Source of the DNA: Sphagnum magellanicum
Lineage: Eukaryota; Streptophyta; Sphagnopsida; Sphagnales; Sphagnaceae
Length of the DNA stretch: 64,000 bases
NCBI GenBank assembly: GCA_021904315.1
Contig: CM038918.1
Span: 6,215,349 to 6,279,348, forward strand
Direction of reading: 5' to 3'
Position numbers and translations under genes: made by a program. Under the pieces are notes generated by a model. The model was not told the origin of the DNA, did no database searches, and was given only the letters and a program-made list of their open reading frames with translations. Of this stretch, positions 36,343 through 48,064 are shown piece after piece (positions within the stretch are counted from its first letter, which is position 1; every line of letters begins with the position of its first letter).

Positions 36343-36349
36343 ACCTACC
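36343..36349 (+). promoter_or_regulatory. AC-I-like MYB element upstream of PAL
   Basis: ACCTACC is the AC-I element bound by R2R3-MYB activators of phenylpropanoid genes in seed plants. This single copy lies about 930 bp upstream of the PAL TATA box. A (CTAC)n microsatellite at about 36117-36150 also contains the motif repeatedly. Function is inferred by motif and position only. The same microsatellite occurs at about 605-625 far from PAL, so chance is a real alternative. Confidence 0.35.
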
Positions 36350-37280
36350 CACAAACAGACTTGTAGAGGTTTTTTTTTTTTTTTTTTTTGGGGCAGGGGT
36401 GGTGTGGCAAATTTTTGCATCATGGCTTAAAAGAAAGTGGAGGTGCTAATGACACACAAGAGACTTTTTTTTTTATATATATATAATTTTTTAAATTGTT
36501 TTCTTTAGGGAAAAAATGGGTCCCAAGTTGCCACATTATGAGGAAAAACATTCAGAGGTTGCCATTTTTAGACAACAGGTTCCAACATGTTGCCAAAATA
36601 TAGGAGGAATCCTCGAAACCTGTAGCCAAATTTCAAATTTGAAAGGAAAAAAAAAGAAAGAAGAAAAACATTAGCCACAAAATAGTAAGTACCCTAGTAA
36701 CTACAAGAGGGCAGCTTCTTCAGCACATGTCTGCCCACAAATAATTAATCAATTTCCAAAATTCCATTTCCAAAACAAGAATATTCCAAAAGATTCTCCA
36801 TAGGTTATCTTCATCACTCAAAAATAAATAAATAAATAAATAAATTTAAATTTTAAATTTTAAAAAAAAACAAAAAAAAAGGTTTCTTTGAGAAAAGCTC
36901 TTTTTTGAAAATTTCAACATTTCTAAAAATAATATAAACCCTTGTGCTAAAACCACCAAGGTACAACCAAACCTTTAGAATAATTTTAAAAATAAAAGAA
37001 AAGCCCCATAGGCCTTTAAGACCTTTAAAATTAATAATTAATTAATTAAAATTTTGGCTATAGGGAAAACCCCCCTCACTCGCCTTCCCCCCCACCCCAA
37101 AGCCCCATCTGTTTTCCTTTACGAAAAAGGATTGCTCTTTGTTTGCTGCGCACGCGCAACACCAAAGGCGAGGACGAGGACGAAGAGCTCCTCCTCCTCC
37201 TGCAGCTGCATGGGGCCACAGAAGTTGCGGGAAAAGCTCCCCAGAATTTTTTTCGAGCATGAACCTTTGCGCGCAATGTG

Positions 37281-37290
37281 CTTATATAAG
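37281..37290 (+). promoter_or_regulatory. Probable PAL TATA box
   Basis: CTTATATAAG lies about 320 bp upstream of the PAL start codon, in a locally GC-rich island beginning near 37.1 kb. A start of transcription about 30 bp downstream would leave a 5' UTR of roughly 290 bp containing a (CAG)n/(AGC)n run near 37345-37390. Placement rests on the motif and distance only. Confidence 0.55.
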
Positions 37291-37603
37291 CAACTGAAGT
37301 TGCAACAATCTTCTACAAAAATTTTTTTCTGTCGATCATTAGCATCAGCATCAGTAGCAGCAGCAACAGCAGCAGCAGCAGTTGCAGCAGCTCTTTGATC
37401 TTCAACTCTCCTCCCATCATCATCTTCTCCTTCTCTGCAATTCCTCAGAATTTCTGCAGTACCCACCTTGTGTGCTCCGTCTGCAGGTGATCTTGTTGCA
37501 ATTTGCTCTTTGTTCTAGTGTTTTCCAATTCAATTGCAGTAGCTTTGGAGTTTTACAAGCTTTTGCGAATCTAGCTTGCTTTTTGTTTGTTTGTTTGGTA
37601 GCT

Positions 37604-40165
37604 ATGGTGATGGCTGCTGCAACTCAGCTGCCTACCAACAACAACGGTGACGAGAATTTGGTGAAAGAGGGAGTCCTCGGAGTGATGAAGAAGAATACTC
37701 TTCCAGAGTTCAAGTCTCTGTGCATGATTCGAGAGTGCGTCGATGGCACTCCTGCTGCTGTCGATTCTGATCCGTTGAATTGGGGAAAGGAGGCTGCGGC
37801 CATGCAAGGAAGTCATTGGGAAGAAGTGAAGAAGATGGTGAAAATTTTCAGCGAGAGTAATGAAGTTGCACTGGAAGGTGTGAGCTTAACCGTCGCCCAT
37901 GTGACCGCCGTGGCGCGGAGACCTGAGGTGAGAGTGGTGCTGGACGCAGCTGTAGCCAAGAGCAGAGTCGATGAAAGCTCCAACTGGGTACTTCAGAGAA
38001 TGATCAAGGGGACCGACATCTATGGCGTCACTACTGGCTTCGGTGCTACCTCTCACCGTCGCACCCAACAAGGAGTTGAGCTTCAAAAAGAGCTGATCAG
38101 GTACTACCCAGAAGCCGCGTGATCCTTCTTTCAAAGAAAACTCGGTGTTGAAAAATCTTCATCTCATGTTTCTGATGATCGGCCCAGAGAGCTAGACTTG
38201 TGTCGTGACCAGTGGAGTCTTCTTTGCTGCTGCAGGTTCCTGAATGCTGGAGTGTTTGGCAAAAACAGTGGCAACACATTGCCTGCCTCCACAGCTCGTG
38301 CAGCGATGCTGGTGCGGACCAACACACTCCTGCAAGGGTACTCCGGGATCAGGTGGGAGATACTGAACGCCATGCAGAAGCTGCTGAATTGCCATGTCAC
38401 ACCCAAGCTGCCACTACGCGGAACTATCTCCGCTTCCGGAGATCTTGTGCCCTTGTCTTATCTTGCAGGCCTTCTGACTGCAAGGCCCAATTCCAAAGCC
38501 ATAACCGAGGATGGTTCCGAGATTTCAGCTCTGGAAGCTCTGAAGCTCGCAGGCGTGGAGAAGCCTTTCGAGCTACAACCCAAGGAGGGACTGGCGTTGG
38601 TGAACGGAACAGCAGTGGGGTCGAGTTTGGCTGCCACTGTGTGTTTTGATGCCAATCTCATGGTGTTGTTTGCGGAGGTTTTGTCAGCTCTCTTCTGTGA
38701 AGTCATGCAAGGAAAACCGGAGTTCACTGATCCTCTCACCCACAGACTGAAGCACCATCCCGGACAAATGGAAGCTGCTGCCGTCATGGAATGGCTGCTA
38801 GATGGAAGCTCCTACATGAAAGCTGCAGCTAAGCTCCATGAAACAGACCCCTTGAAGAAACCGAAGCAGGATCGCTATGCACTCCGCACTTCTCCGCAAT
38901 GGTTGGGTCCTCAGGTATGCAAAACAAAAACATGGGCTGGTCTCGATCTTTCATTCCCGGGGATGTGGAGATTGTCCGTCTGTGATTTTTTATTTTTTAT
39001 TTTTTCCTTTGTCCTCATGAATCTCAAACTTGTTCGATCTGCTGCCTCCCTCCCTCCCTCCCTCGCTCAGGTAGAAGTGATTCGTCAAGCAACACATGCA
39101 ATTCAGCGAGAGATCAACTCTGTGAACGACAATCCACTCATAGACGCTGCAGGAGACAGAGCTCTTCACGGGGGCAACTTTCAAGGAACACCCATCGGAG
39201 TATCGATGGATAACATGCGCTTGGCCATAGCTGCGATCGGGAAGCTCTTGTTTGCACAATTCTCGGAACTTGTCAACGATTACTACAACAATGGGCTTCC
39301 CAGCAACTTGAGCGGAGGTCCAAATCCGAGCTTGGACTACGGAATGAAAGGAGCAGAGATCGCCATGGCATCCTATCTCTCGGAGCTGAACTACTTGGCA
39401 AATCCGGTGACCACCCATGTACAAAGTGCAGAGCAACACAACCAAGATGTAAACTCTTTGGGTCTTGTTTCTGCCAGGAAAACCGAAGAAGCAATGGAGA
39501 TTCTGAACCTCATGGGTGCTAGCTTCTTGGTTGCTTTGTGCCAAGCGATTGATCTTCGACATATCGAAGAGACGATGCAACTGACAGTGAAACAAGTCGT
39601 GGCACAAACAGCCAAGAAAACTCTCTTCACATCCACCACAGGTCAACTCATTCCCGCTCGCTTTTGTGAGAAGGAGCTTCTTCGAGTGGTGGAGAACCTA
39701 TCCGTCTTCTCATACATCGACGATCCCTGCAGCGAATCTTACCCTCTGATGCAGAAGCTCCGCCAAGTGCTTGTGGATCATGCCTTGAAGAATCCCAGCA
39801 ATGAGAAACTGGAATCCACTTCCGTTTTCAGGAGAATCCCATTCTTCGAGGACGAACTCAAGACACGATTGAACACAGAAGTGCAAGCAGCTCGCGAAGC
39901 TTACGACAAACTTGCTGCAGCAGGCACAGTTCCAGTTGCTACTACTGTTCCTAACAGAATCCAGGATTGCAGGACATATCCTCTCTACAAATTCGCACGT
40001 CTGCAACTGGGCACTCAACTGTTAACCGGTACCAGAACCATTTCCCCTGGCCAAGAGATCGAGAAAGTGTTCGATGCCATCAAAGCAGGTGCTCTTGTGG
40101 GCCCTCTTCTTCAGTGCATTGAAGGATGGACAGGTGCTCCAGGACCTTTTCCTGTACAATGCTGA
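37604..40165 (+). CDS. PAL: Phenylalanine ammonia-lyase
   Basis: Three exons fit one frame: 37604-38100, 38236-38914 and 39071-40165 (stop TGA), giving 756 residues, slightly longer than usual. PAL deaminates L-phenylalanine to trans-cinnamate in the cytosol, the entry step to phenylpropanoids. Visible hallmarks are the catalytic-Tyr loop [25 protein letters not shown] with the Phe-Leu pair typical of Phe (not Tyr) specificity, and the MIO-forming Ala-Ser-Gly (232-234) in [19 protein letters not shown]. Others are [36 protein letters not shown] sequence and YCEKEL-like [13 protein letters not shown]. Intron 1 splits the Arg codon of ELIR/FLNAG (phase 2), the site known from angiosperm PAL genes. 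Intron 2 (156 bp) follows LGPQ and is less familiar. The C-terminus [13 protein letters not shown] lacks the usual seed-plant ending. A second ATG six bases on could also be used. Confidence 0.97.
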
Positions 40166-40183
40166 TCAATGGAACCACCTTCC

Positions 40184-40217
<34 letters not shown>

Positions 40218-42091
40218 AACCAACAACTACCACCACCACCACCACCACCACCACAACAACAACAACAGCACCCAAGAGAACATCTACAACAACCATGACA
40301 ACAACAACAACAACAACTGCTGCTGCTGCTGCTTCTTCTGCTCTCAAGAGCTTCATGGATTCCATGAAAACTCTACTCTGGTGAAGTAATAAAAATAGAC
40401 CATTTAGCTAGACTAATGTCAGAACTAAAATGTCAGCTTTAAACTCCTCAAGCTTGCTCTTTTAGTTGGGTCTTAATTAATTAATTAGTTGTCTAAAAGT
40501 CATGAATCCTGCCACTGGATTCACAAGTTCCTCCTCTCTCAATGTTTTGTAAATCAATCATCTTGGGCTTAACAATTTTATTCTTCTTCTTCTTCTTCTA
40601 CGGCTTTTAAAGAATTTTTGAACCAATTTTTTGACTTGTGTGTGTGTGTGTGCTTCTTCTTCTCCCCCACAAGAACCTTCTTCTTTGAGTTTTGTTGTCA
40701 GTGTGCATTCACCTTATTGTCCTTGACTTCAGATTTCTTCAAGACTTTGATAATAGATAATAGTGCAATGGGTGTCCTTGGAAAGGCATATTGTAATGCC
40801 TACATCTAAGATTATATCCAAAAATTATCATTCACCATATAAGTGGAGAGTCCTTAAATCAAAGGAAAATTTTATAAAAATGAATTATCTTCAATTTAGA
40901 AAATAAAATTGTAATCTACAATATCACAAATCACTGAATGGCAAAGTGAATGTAATAATATTGTCATTTTTACAACCTTAATAAAAAGAAAAAAATTGAC
41001 AGAATAACTAAGGCAATGCAAATATCCTTGATTGAAGTGTGAATGCTGTGATGAGTGAGTGTTGCATTATATAATTCTTGTTCATGTTTTGGAGCTTGTT
41101 GCTTCACTTCATGTTTGGAAGAATGATTTTTTTATTTCAAGAGTAAATTTGGTTTTTTGTAGCAAAATTGAAAGAATTTGTTTATTCCTCACCCCCTTCC
41201 CCCACCCACCATTATTGTATGAAAAAACCGACCTAATTTTTTTCTCAAATTGATACTTTTTTAAAAATCCAAAAATTTCCCAATTTTTAGTCGGTCAAAA
41301 ATTGTTTTGGGGAATTTTTTTTTAATTTAAAAAATCATTGAGTTGAAGTGGCGGTGATCAGCCAAAAGTATTTATTTACTCAAATTTGGGTATAAAATAA
41401 ATATGAAAGTAAAAACATTTAAGCATCTTTGTATATTGTTGGTTACCCTATTCAAAACTAACATAGAATTTGACCAATTTTTTTTTCCTTTTTAAGATAC
41501 TCAACTAGAAATTTGGCAATTAGAAAACCCCAAAACACACCTTTACATGTAAAGATTTTCTTACATTTTTCTAGTGTATTTTGAGAGTGTGTTTGCAGAG
41601 GCGTAGAAACGTACCTACAAAGGAACATTTTGAGTGTAGTCCTTATGCTCGGTAAAGCCCTTGGCCATGGGCTTCATTTGGAATTGGGCTTGCACTAGGC
41701 CCTCAGTTATTCTGGTAAAGCCCTTTGGCCTTGAGCTTGTGCTCTCGGTTTTCTATAGCCAAAGTCTCCTAGGGTTTTGCCCCCTGGGCTTGGGGTTGGC
41801 TTGCAGCCCTCTGGCTGCTTTGTACTTTCGCTTTGCCCAGTGGGACCTTTCAACAGCAGCACTTTCTTCTTCATAGACCCTCACAAAGGAAGGCTCTCTC
41901 TCTCTCTCTCTCTCTCTCGGAGCTCTTCACCCTTCTTTTTGGCTTTCTGTGTTTCAACTTTTTCTCAGCAGCAGCTGCAGCCTGACTAACTTAGAGGACT
42001 AAGAATACATACAACAGCCTGCAATGATCTTCAATCCTGACCCAAGTTCAAGAGAATTTGTTGCATAAACATTCTTGTATAACCCATCTTT
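40166..42091. other. PAL 3' flank and spacer
   Basis: Directly after the PAL stop comes a dense trinucleotide-repeat block (40181-40345), then AT-rich spacer. The 41.6-42.0 kb part is GC-richer, with (CT)n at about 41890-41919, and probably belongs to the 5' region of the next gene. No further gene was recognised. Confidence 0.65.
40181..40345. repeat. Compound trinucleotide repeat in the PAL 3' UTR
   Basis: Successive runs of CAA, ACC/CAC, CAA again and CTG begin about 16 bp after the PAL stop codon. They create Thr-, Gln- or Asn-rich frames on the plus strand and Val-rich frames on the minus strand, none of which is a credible protein. In an mRNA this would be a CAA/CAC-rich, unstructured UTR segment. 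Confidence 0.85.
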
Positions 42092-42291
42092 CAGTCTTTT
42101 TTTGTTTTTGGGTAGCTCAATTAACAGACCCGACTGACAATCTGTCGGCAACCCCAAGTCAAGCTCAGTGGCAGAGGGCAAGCAGAGCTTTCTTCACTTG
42201 CACTCCGTGGGTTTGATGAACCCAGAACGTTTTTTGAGCTGGTCCTAAGGTCCCAGACAGGGATTATACCACTGAGCCGTCATCCCTAGGG
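42092..42291 (-). mobile_element. Probable tRNA-derived SINE
   Basis: On the minus strand the element starts at 42291 with GGGATGACGGCTCAGTGGTA, containing a Pol III A-box-like GGCTCAGTGG. About 55 bases later follows a weak B-box-like GGGTTCATCAAACCC. It ends about 200 bp on with an A-rich tail (CCCAAAAACAAAAAAAG). This is the layout of a tRNA-headed SINE. It lies in the 5' flank of the membrane-protein gene, in antisense. No second copy was found in the window and target-site duplications were not resolved. Confidence 0.5.
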
Positions 42292-42538
42292 TCACCTATC
42301 CTCAGTAGTTTTAGGCAGCTTTTTGCAAAGAATCTTAGAAGAGAGCTCGCCGGCTTGGATAGCTCAAGATTCTTGGAAGCCATCTGAGCTGTGCCAAGGT
42401 TTTGAGAAATCGGAGGAGTAGCAGTAGTAGTAGTAGTAGTTGACAAGGTTTTTTGCGAGAAATTAATTTGAGAATCGAAGCAAGACTTAGCTTTTGTGTT
42501 TGGGTAGCGGGGGGGTTTTTGCAGCAGTCGCAGAGATC

Positions 42539-43428
42539 ATGTCTGGCCACAGTGCCAGCAGGAGCGTCAGTAGTGGGGCGGTGGGTATCACCAGTACAGC
42601 GGAGTTAGGTTCTCTTCTAGAGATCGAGAATGATCCAATCCTAAGGCTGCAGCTGAAGAATTGGGAGGAGCAGGCCAAGTCCATCTCCAGGAGGATAGAG
42701 CGCAAGGAGAATCGTACCTATGCGGTGAAGAACGAGGTTTACCAGCTCCTGGGATTCTACCTCGTGTTCCAGGGGGTGGTGCTCACGGCCGTAGCCCAAG
42801 CCAGCGTGTTGACATGCGAGGAATGGTGGAGCCCCTTCATTCTCTCCTCCATGACGTCTATTGTCGCCATCGTCGGAGTCTACCAGAAGCTACAGTCCTT
42901 ACACGATGTGGAAGAAAACTTGCGAGAAGAGAGAATTTCTTATCAGGTTCTCTCTTGTTGCCATATCTGAGGCTAAAGAATCCCAGAGACAGAGACAGAG
43001 ACAGAGACAGAGAGATTTTGCAGCTTGGATCATTCACTGTCCCATGGTTGCTGCTGGTTGAGGAAGATTTCTGCGATTTCCCGTTGTTGTGCTGGAAATT
43101 TTTTTTTTCCCCCCATGGATGATGTTGTTGTGATTGTTGCTGCTGGCTGCAGGTGCTGAGCAGAAACATCCAACTCTTCAAGAGAAAGGGAGGGAGCTTC
43201 GATTTTGTGAATGATGTGAGGAGAGGCGACCACACCAGGGGGACGGCTGCATCATCATCATCATCATCATCATCAAGAACACGAAGCTTTTCATTCAGGA
43301 GTGCAGCTTTGCAGCTCTTGTCTGTGGTTTTCAGTCCCAACTTTGTTGTGTTCTTGTGCCTGGCTGTGTTCTCCGTTGTGGTGGTCATCTCCTGCAACAC
43401 AATCTTGTGCAAGGTACGTAATGGATGA
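42539..43428 (+). CDS. Plant membrane protein, three predicted TM helices
   Basis: Exon 1 is 42539-42946 and exon 2 starts at 43153, joined in phase 0 (acceptor GGCTGCAG, donor TATCAG/GTTCTC). The protein has a soluble N-terminus with NWEEQAKSISRRIERKENR, then NEVYQLLGFYLVFQGVVLTA and hydrophobic stretches at about 68-90, 98-116 and 192-216. The block from LKNWEEQ to YQKL is, as far as I recall, conserved in an unnamed family of land-plant membrane proteins; its function is unknown. Exon 2 may end at 43413 with a strong donor (AAG/GTACGT), so a third exon could lie downstream; none was identified. Read-through gives VRNG and a stop at 43428. A (TCA)n run makes a Ser8 tract in exon 2. Confidence 0.72.
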
Positions 43429-43625
43429 ATGAAATGAATGAATGGAGGGACGGATGGATGAATCGATAATTGTGTATGAATGAATGAATGAATGAATGAA
43501 TAGAGAGATGGAGGAATAAATGTATATGAATGAATGACTAGTGAAGGGCTTGAACGCACGAATCGTGAATGAATGAACAAATGAAGGGATTGTATGGATG
43601 AATGAATGGCTTGTGTTTGGATGAA
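43420..43625. repeat. (GAAT)n/(GATG)n degenerate microsatellite
   Basis: About 200 bp of GAATGAATGAAT and GGATGGATGAAT steps starts right after the possible donor of the membrane-protein gene's exon 2. If that intron is real, this is its first part. It resembles the (ATGG)n block near 27.4 kb but is not a copy of it. Confidence 0.85.
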
Positions 43626-46600
43626 ATGATTGGAGTCTCTACCTCCATCATCTTTTTCTTTTGAACCTTGGGGTAATTTTGGGCATCTGGAATTGGTATA
43701 TATTAATTTTTTTATTGACATATTTTCCTTGTGCAAAAATTTTTACTACATTTTTTCCCAAATCAGACTAGGTAGTAATTTGGTTGAGAACATTAAATTA
43801 AAATTTAATATCTTTTTGTTGGCATTACCTTGTGTGTATGGATTAACATAACTTTGCATTAGAATAGTTCTAGTTGAAAACGAAAGATATATATATATAT
43901 AGTAATTATTATTATTATTTTCTCTTTTTTGGGGGGGTGGGGGTGGGGGAGACATTTCATTGTGTACAAATAATTTAATACAACCTAGTAGAGTACTAGT
44001 TATTGTGAAGAATGAAATAATTTAGAAGTTTTTAGGCCTTTGTATGTGTATGAATTAATAATACAATCCATTATAATAGTTCAAGGGGTGGAAGAACACA
44101 AATTATAATTTGTTTAGCATTATAATTCCTTGCATATACAAAAGTATATAACAAATCCCTTAAAAGTCATTTTAGTGGATAATGTAATACAAATTGAATG
44201 TTAAAAGCTCGTTTTGCATTACAATTTTTGCATTTGTCATGGGCGCCAGGTTCAGGGCGAACCAATCCAACTAGGTTAATATGGCTTTGTACGACAGAAT
44301 TTACTTAATAGTTTTCACAAGATTTGCATCCTATTCACAAAGGGCAAATGATGCAAAGTAAGAGAAGTTGAAGCTTAAACCATGCTATGCAATCATCTTT
44401 TCCATTGTTTTCAAAGCCTTTTTGTTAATCTTGCACCATTAAGTATCCATAGTTTGTAAATCTATTTGGAGGATGATTTTGTATCCATGATCTCCAGTTG
44501 AGTTTCTTATTGGTCAAGTCATGGTTAAACTTAGGTCCAAGCATTTGTTTAGAACAACTAATCACTAACCTAGTTATTCTTTTTCCATAATCATTTTTCT
44601 GTGTATTTCATGAACTAGGATGGTTGCAAAATAGTTTGAAACAAAGGTTTGTTAAAATTATGGCATTTATGTGAAATGGAAATCAAATTTTCAATTCTAG
44701 TAATCTTTTGTTAGGATCATTTCATAACAAGTCTTTTAGAATGAATTACAATTATTGTGCAATGGCCATGAAGTTGGATGAATTAGAATTCAATTAGGGT
44801 TTTTGAATGACAAGCCTCTCTTCATGTTTTATTTTGCTAACATTGTGCATTTTCTTCTTCAATGAAATGGATTTTGTGTTCAAATTTTGGAAGTTCAAAT
44901 GTGATTTTAAATAATAAATTTTCATCCTATTTCTATTTGTACTATATTATTGCCATCTTATATAAAAAATTCAAATATTTGGATGATCTCATAACTGTCA
45001 TTAAATTCATACCTTAATTTTTAAGAAAATTTCTTGATTTATAACATGAAGTAAATTTGTTGGACAACCAAATGGTACAATTTTATCTCAAATTTTCCAT
45101 ATATGGTTTTGATATTTCATATTAATTATAGTCCATTGCCCCCTATGTTGAAAAATTATCTTTAATAAAAATTGTGTAACTGATTTTTTTTATCATTTTT
45201 TTGGTTGTGATGAGTTTATTGTGTATGGAATTCAACATTATGTCAACTTAAATTTTGAAAATTTTGACCCTTGCATTTTCTAGGATTATAATGCTTTAAG
45301 AACTATGATTTTTCTCTCAATTCTTTTTATCATTTTAAAAACCAACACAATTGGATTTTCTGGGGATTTTTTAATATTATAAAATTGAAGAAATATAAAT
45401 TATTTTTTCAAAAACATTCTTCAAAATTTTCATATCACAAAATTGACCTCTGCCCTAATCCCTTTTATTGCCTATCATAGAGTCCAATTGAGTATAATTA
45501 CAACAACAATCTTTTGACAACCTAAAACAATGAAAATGCAATGAATTGAAAAATCAAAATGTTTTGTTTTAATGTGCACGTCAAATAAATTTTAAGATTT
45601 TCAAATTTTGATAAAAGAAATGGAAGAATGTTTATCATCCTATGTTGCTTCATTTATGTTTTCTGATGTTATTTCCATGTGTTTTTGTTGAAAGTAAATG
45701 GGTTGAAATGACAAAAGTATTTATTTTTATTACATAACTATAACAACAAATGTTCTTTATCTCACAAACTTTTTTTTCATATCGAGTTGTGTCACAACTA
45801 ATTTTACATCTAATATGTCATAATCATCATTTTTACAATGGATTGGACACTTTTACAAAATTATGCTTAAAAACATTGAACATCCTTTCAGTTTTCTTTT
45901 AATTAAAAAGATTTCAAGTTTATTTTTAAATCATTTAATATTATACAACATGCAATTATTATTACATGTAAAAATTAAATAAGACTAAACAAAAGAGATG
46001 AATTCAAAATACATGGCAATCATGAAGGAGGAACTAAACAAATTGATTTAGCTTGTATTATGTTTCATTTTTTTATTTAATCAAATATATTTGAATCTTA
46101 TCCTTTTCTTCTGTGAAAAAACCCTCAAACAAAAAAATTCAAATTATTTTTGAGAAATTCGAACATTTTCTTGATTAAAGTTTTATCTTTTGATATTTGT
46201 AACATTAAATTTTTATAAAGTTTTTATTTCAATTTTATGTTTTTGCTAATTTTTTTGTTGCAATAGATGAAGGTTAAGTTAGTTCATTTTATTTATCATT
46301 TGTTTAGTGCCCAACTATATATGAAAGTTCATTTTTGAATATTTTGGCCATAAGTTACACAATTAATAACAAAAGTTTATTTATGTTTTTTTATATTTTT
46401 TAACCATTATCAATACTTCATCAAAAAAACTTTATCGTTCATATTTCATTTATTATTACAAGTTCAACAATAAAACAATAATGAAATGTTATAGCACTAA
46501 TGCATTAATTTTTACAGAGATTAAACACCTTTATAATTTAGTAGTTAATGTCATTATTATTTTTTATACTTTTTAATTGATTTAAAAAAAACATTAATTA

Positions 46601-47257
46601 ATTTAACTCAAATATGAAGCTCTCATGGAAATTATTCGCAAAATATCTTTCATATGGGCTTTAGTTATGTCATTTCATGATTTTGTTAAAACTTATATTT
46701 ATCATTCAAACCAATATGTTGTTATACCTTTTAATAATTTACAAATAAAATTGAATAATTTTATTATTGTTCTAATCATAGTGTTAACAAATAGGAGATA
46801 AGGTGCAAATGTAATTTTTTTATATTGCAAGATAAATAAAAACATCAAAATTAGCATATTAAAATATTGAGCATCAGATTTAAAAACTCATTAAAATTCT
46901 TGTCACACCAAAAAACTCAAACTTGCAACAATGAAAAGAAAACCAAGCCTTTAGCACTAAAAAATTTAAAACATAGAATTAAAAATAATTAACTAAACTA
47001 AATGAAGAAATTAATAACAAATAAAAAACTCCTATTCTACTAATTAATCAAATCATAATTATGTAAACATTAAAGATCTAAACCTTCACCAAACTTTAAA
47101 CCTTTCATTTATTTTAATGTGTTCATATTTTACTGTAATATTGACGGTTCAAATTCAAATTAAGGTCTTGATTCTTTATTATCATTTAAGTTGTTATGAT
47201 ATTAATATTTTTTTGCTCCACTTTTAAATTTATGTTCCTCAACAAAATTTTCAACAT

Positions 47258-47757
47258 TGTCATGCCCGTATGCATGGCCTCATACATGACGGTTGGTTAC
47301 AGGCATGCCAATCATGCCTTTAACATTAATGTACGCTCTTAGGGTTAATGTACATTCTTGAATTACTATATGCTATTAGGCGTTTTAGGGTTATGGCTTA
47401 TTTAGAATTTTCGCTTTGTTAACAACTATATAAAAAGCCAAATTCTCCCCTTCTATTGTCATATTTTTCTAAAATTTGATTGTTAGGGAAAGTTTCCTCC
47501 ATAGTCAGATTAGAATTCTAGATGTTCACAGGGGCTATTACATGGCCACCGTTTATATGCACTATATTTTCTTTCCTTCTTTTCAATTCAATTTAATTTT
47601 ATAAAAACTATTTTCTATCGATTAATGTTGAAAGTGATAGATTCTTCTTGATTTCACTCCTTCCTCGCTTTGAATTTCTTGGGTTTCTTTTGCTCGTTGG
47701 TTTTTTGTGTTTTTGAGTTGTTACTATTTCTTCTTATTTTTTTATTGCTGTACTGCA
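47258..47757 (+). mobile_element. Possible solo LTR or LTR fragment
   Basis: The block begins TGTCATGCCCGTATGCATGG and could end TGTACTGCA, giving the TG...CA ends of an LTR about 500 bp long. Internally it has a TATA-like CTATATAAAAAGCC at about 47426 and a pyrimidine-rich 3' part. No flanking 5-bp duplication, primer-binding site or second LTR was found, so this is a candidate only. Confidence 0.3.
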
Positions 47758-48064
47758 GCTACATCAAGAATAACAATAATCATAATTAGTAATATATAAA
47801 CAAAGGAAAAAGGACATCGAAAAAACCCACAACGGTTGGTACTACAAGCTTTTACAAGCCTAAGCTTATGATCTCACTCATGCACCTATTGAATATAAAC
47901 ACTTAGCTTCCTTGATTTCTTCAAAAATCATTTCTATGTTTCCATCTTTACTAGCTCTTTACACAAATGATTAAAGGAACAAGCTACAAGATCCATTGAA
48001 AAAGTGAAGAAAAGAATTAAAACAAAAAAAATACCAACTAAAAGAAAAAAATAAAATAAAATTT

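Larger units (their letters stand above)
29945..37259. other. Repeat-rich spacer between oxidoreductase-like gene and PAL
   Basis: No gene was supported. The first ~1.9 kb (to about 31.9 kb) is moderately GC-rich and contains local duplications, including two tandem copies of a 33-bp unit at about 30932-30998 and a repeat shared with the DDAH intron. From 32 kb it becomes AT-rich, with a perfect 68-bp triplication, an inverted dispersed-repeat copy, (AT)n at 34768-34794, (CTAC)n at about 36117-36150, poly(T) runs and (AAAT)n at 36822-36845. The longest plus ORF (34907-35182, 91 codons) has no recognisable domain. Confidence 0.65.

Noticed and set aside
38990-39646. 218-codon minus-strand ORF
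   Set aside because: It is the reverse shadow of PAL exon 3, which is strongly conserved on the plus strand.
40111-40389. Thr-, Asn- and Val-rich ORFs on both strands after PAL
   Set aside because: They are frames of a trinucleotide repeat in the PAL 3' UTR.
42858-43736. 292-codon minus-strand ORF
   Set aside because: It is antisense to the membrane-protein gene and consists largely of microsatellite-derived Ser/His/Asp/Ile stretches. The plus strand has conserved blocks and splice sites.
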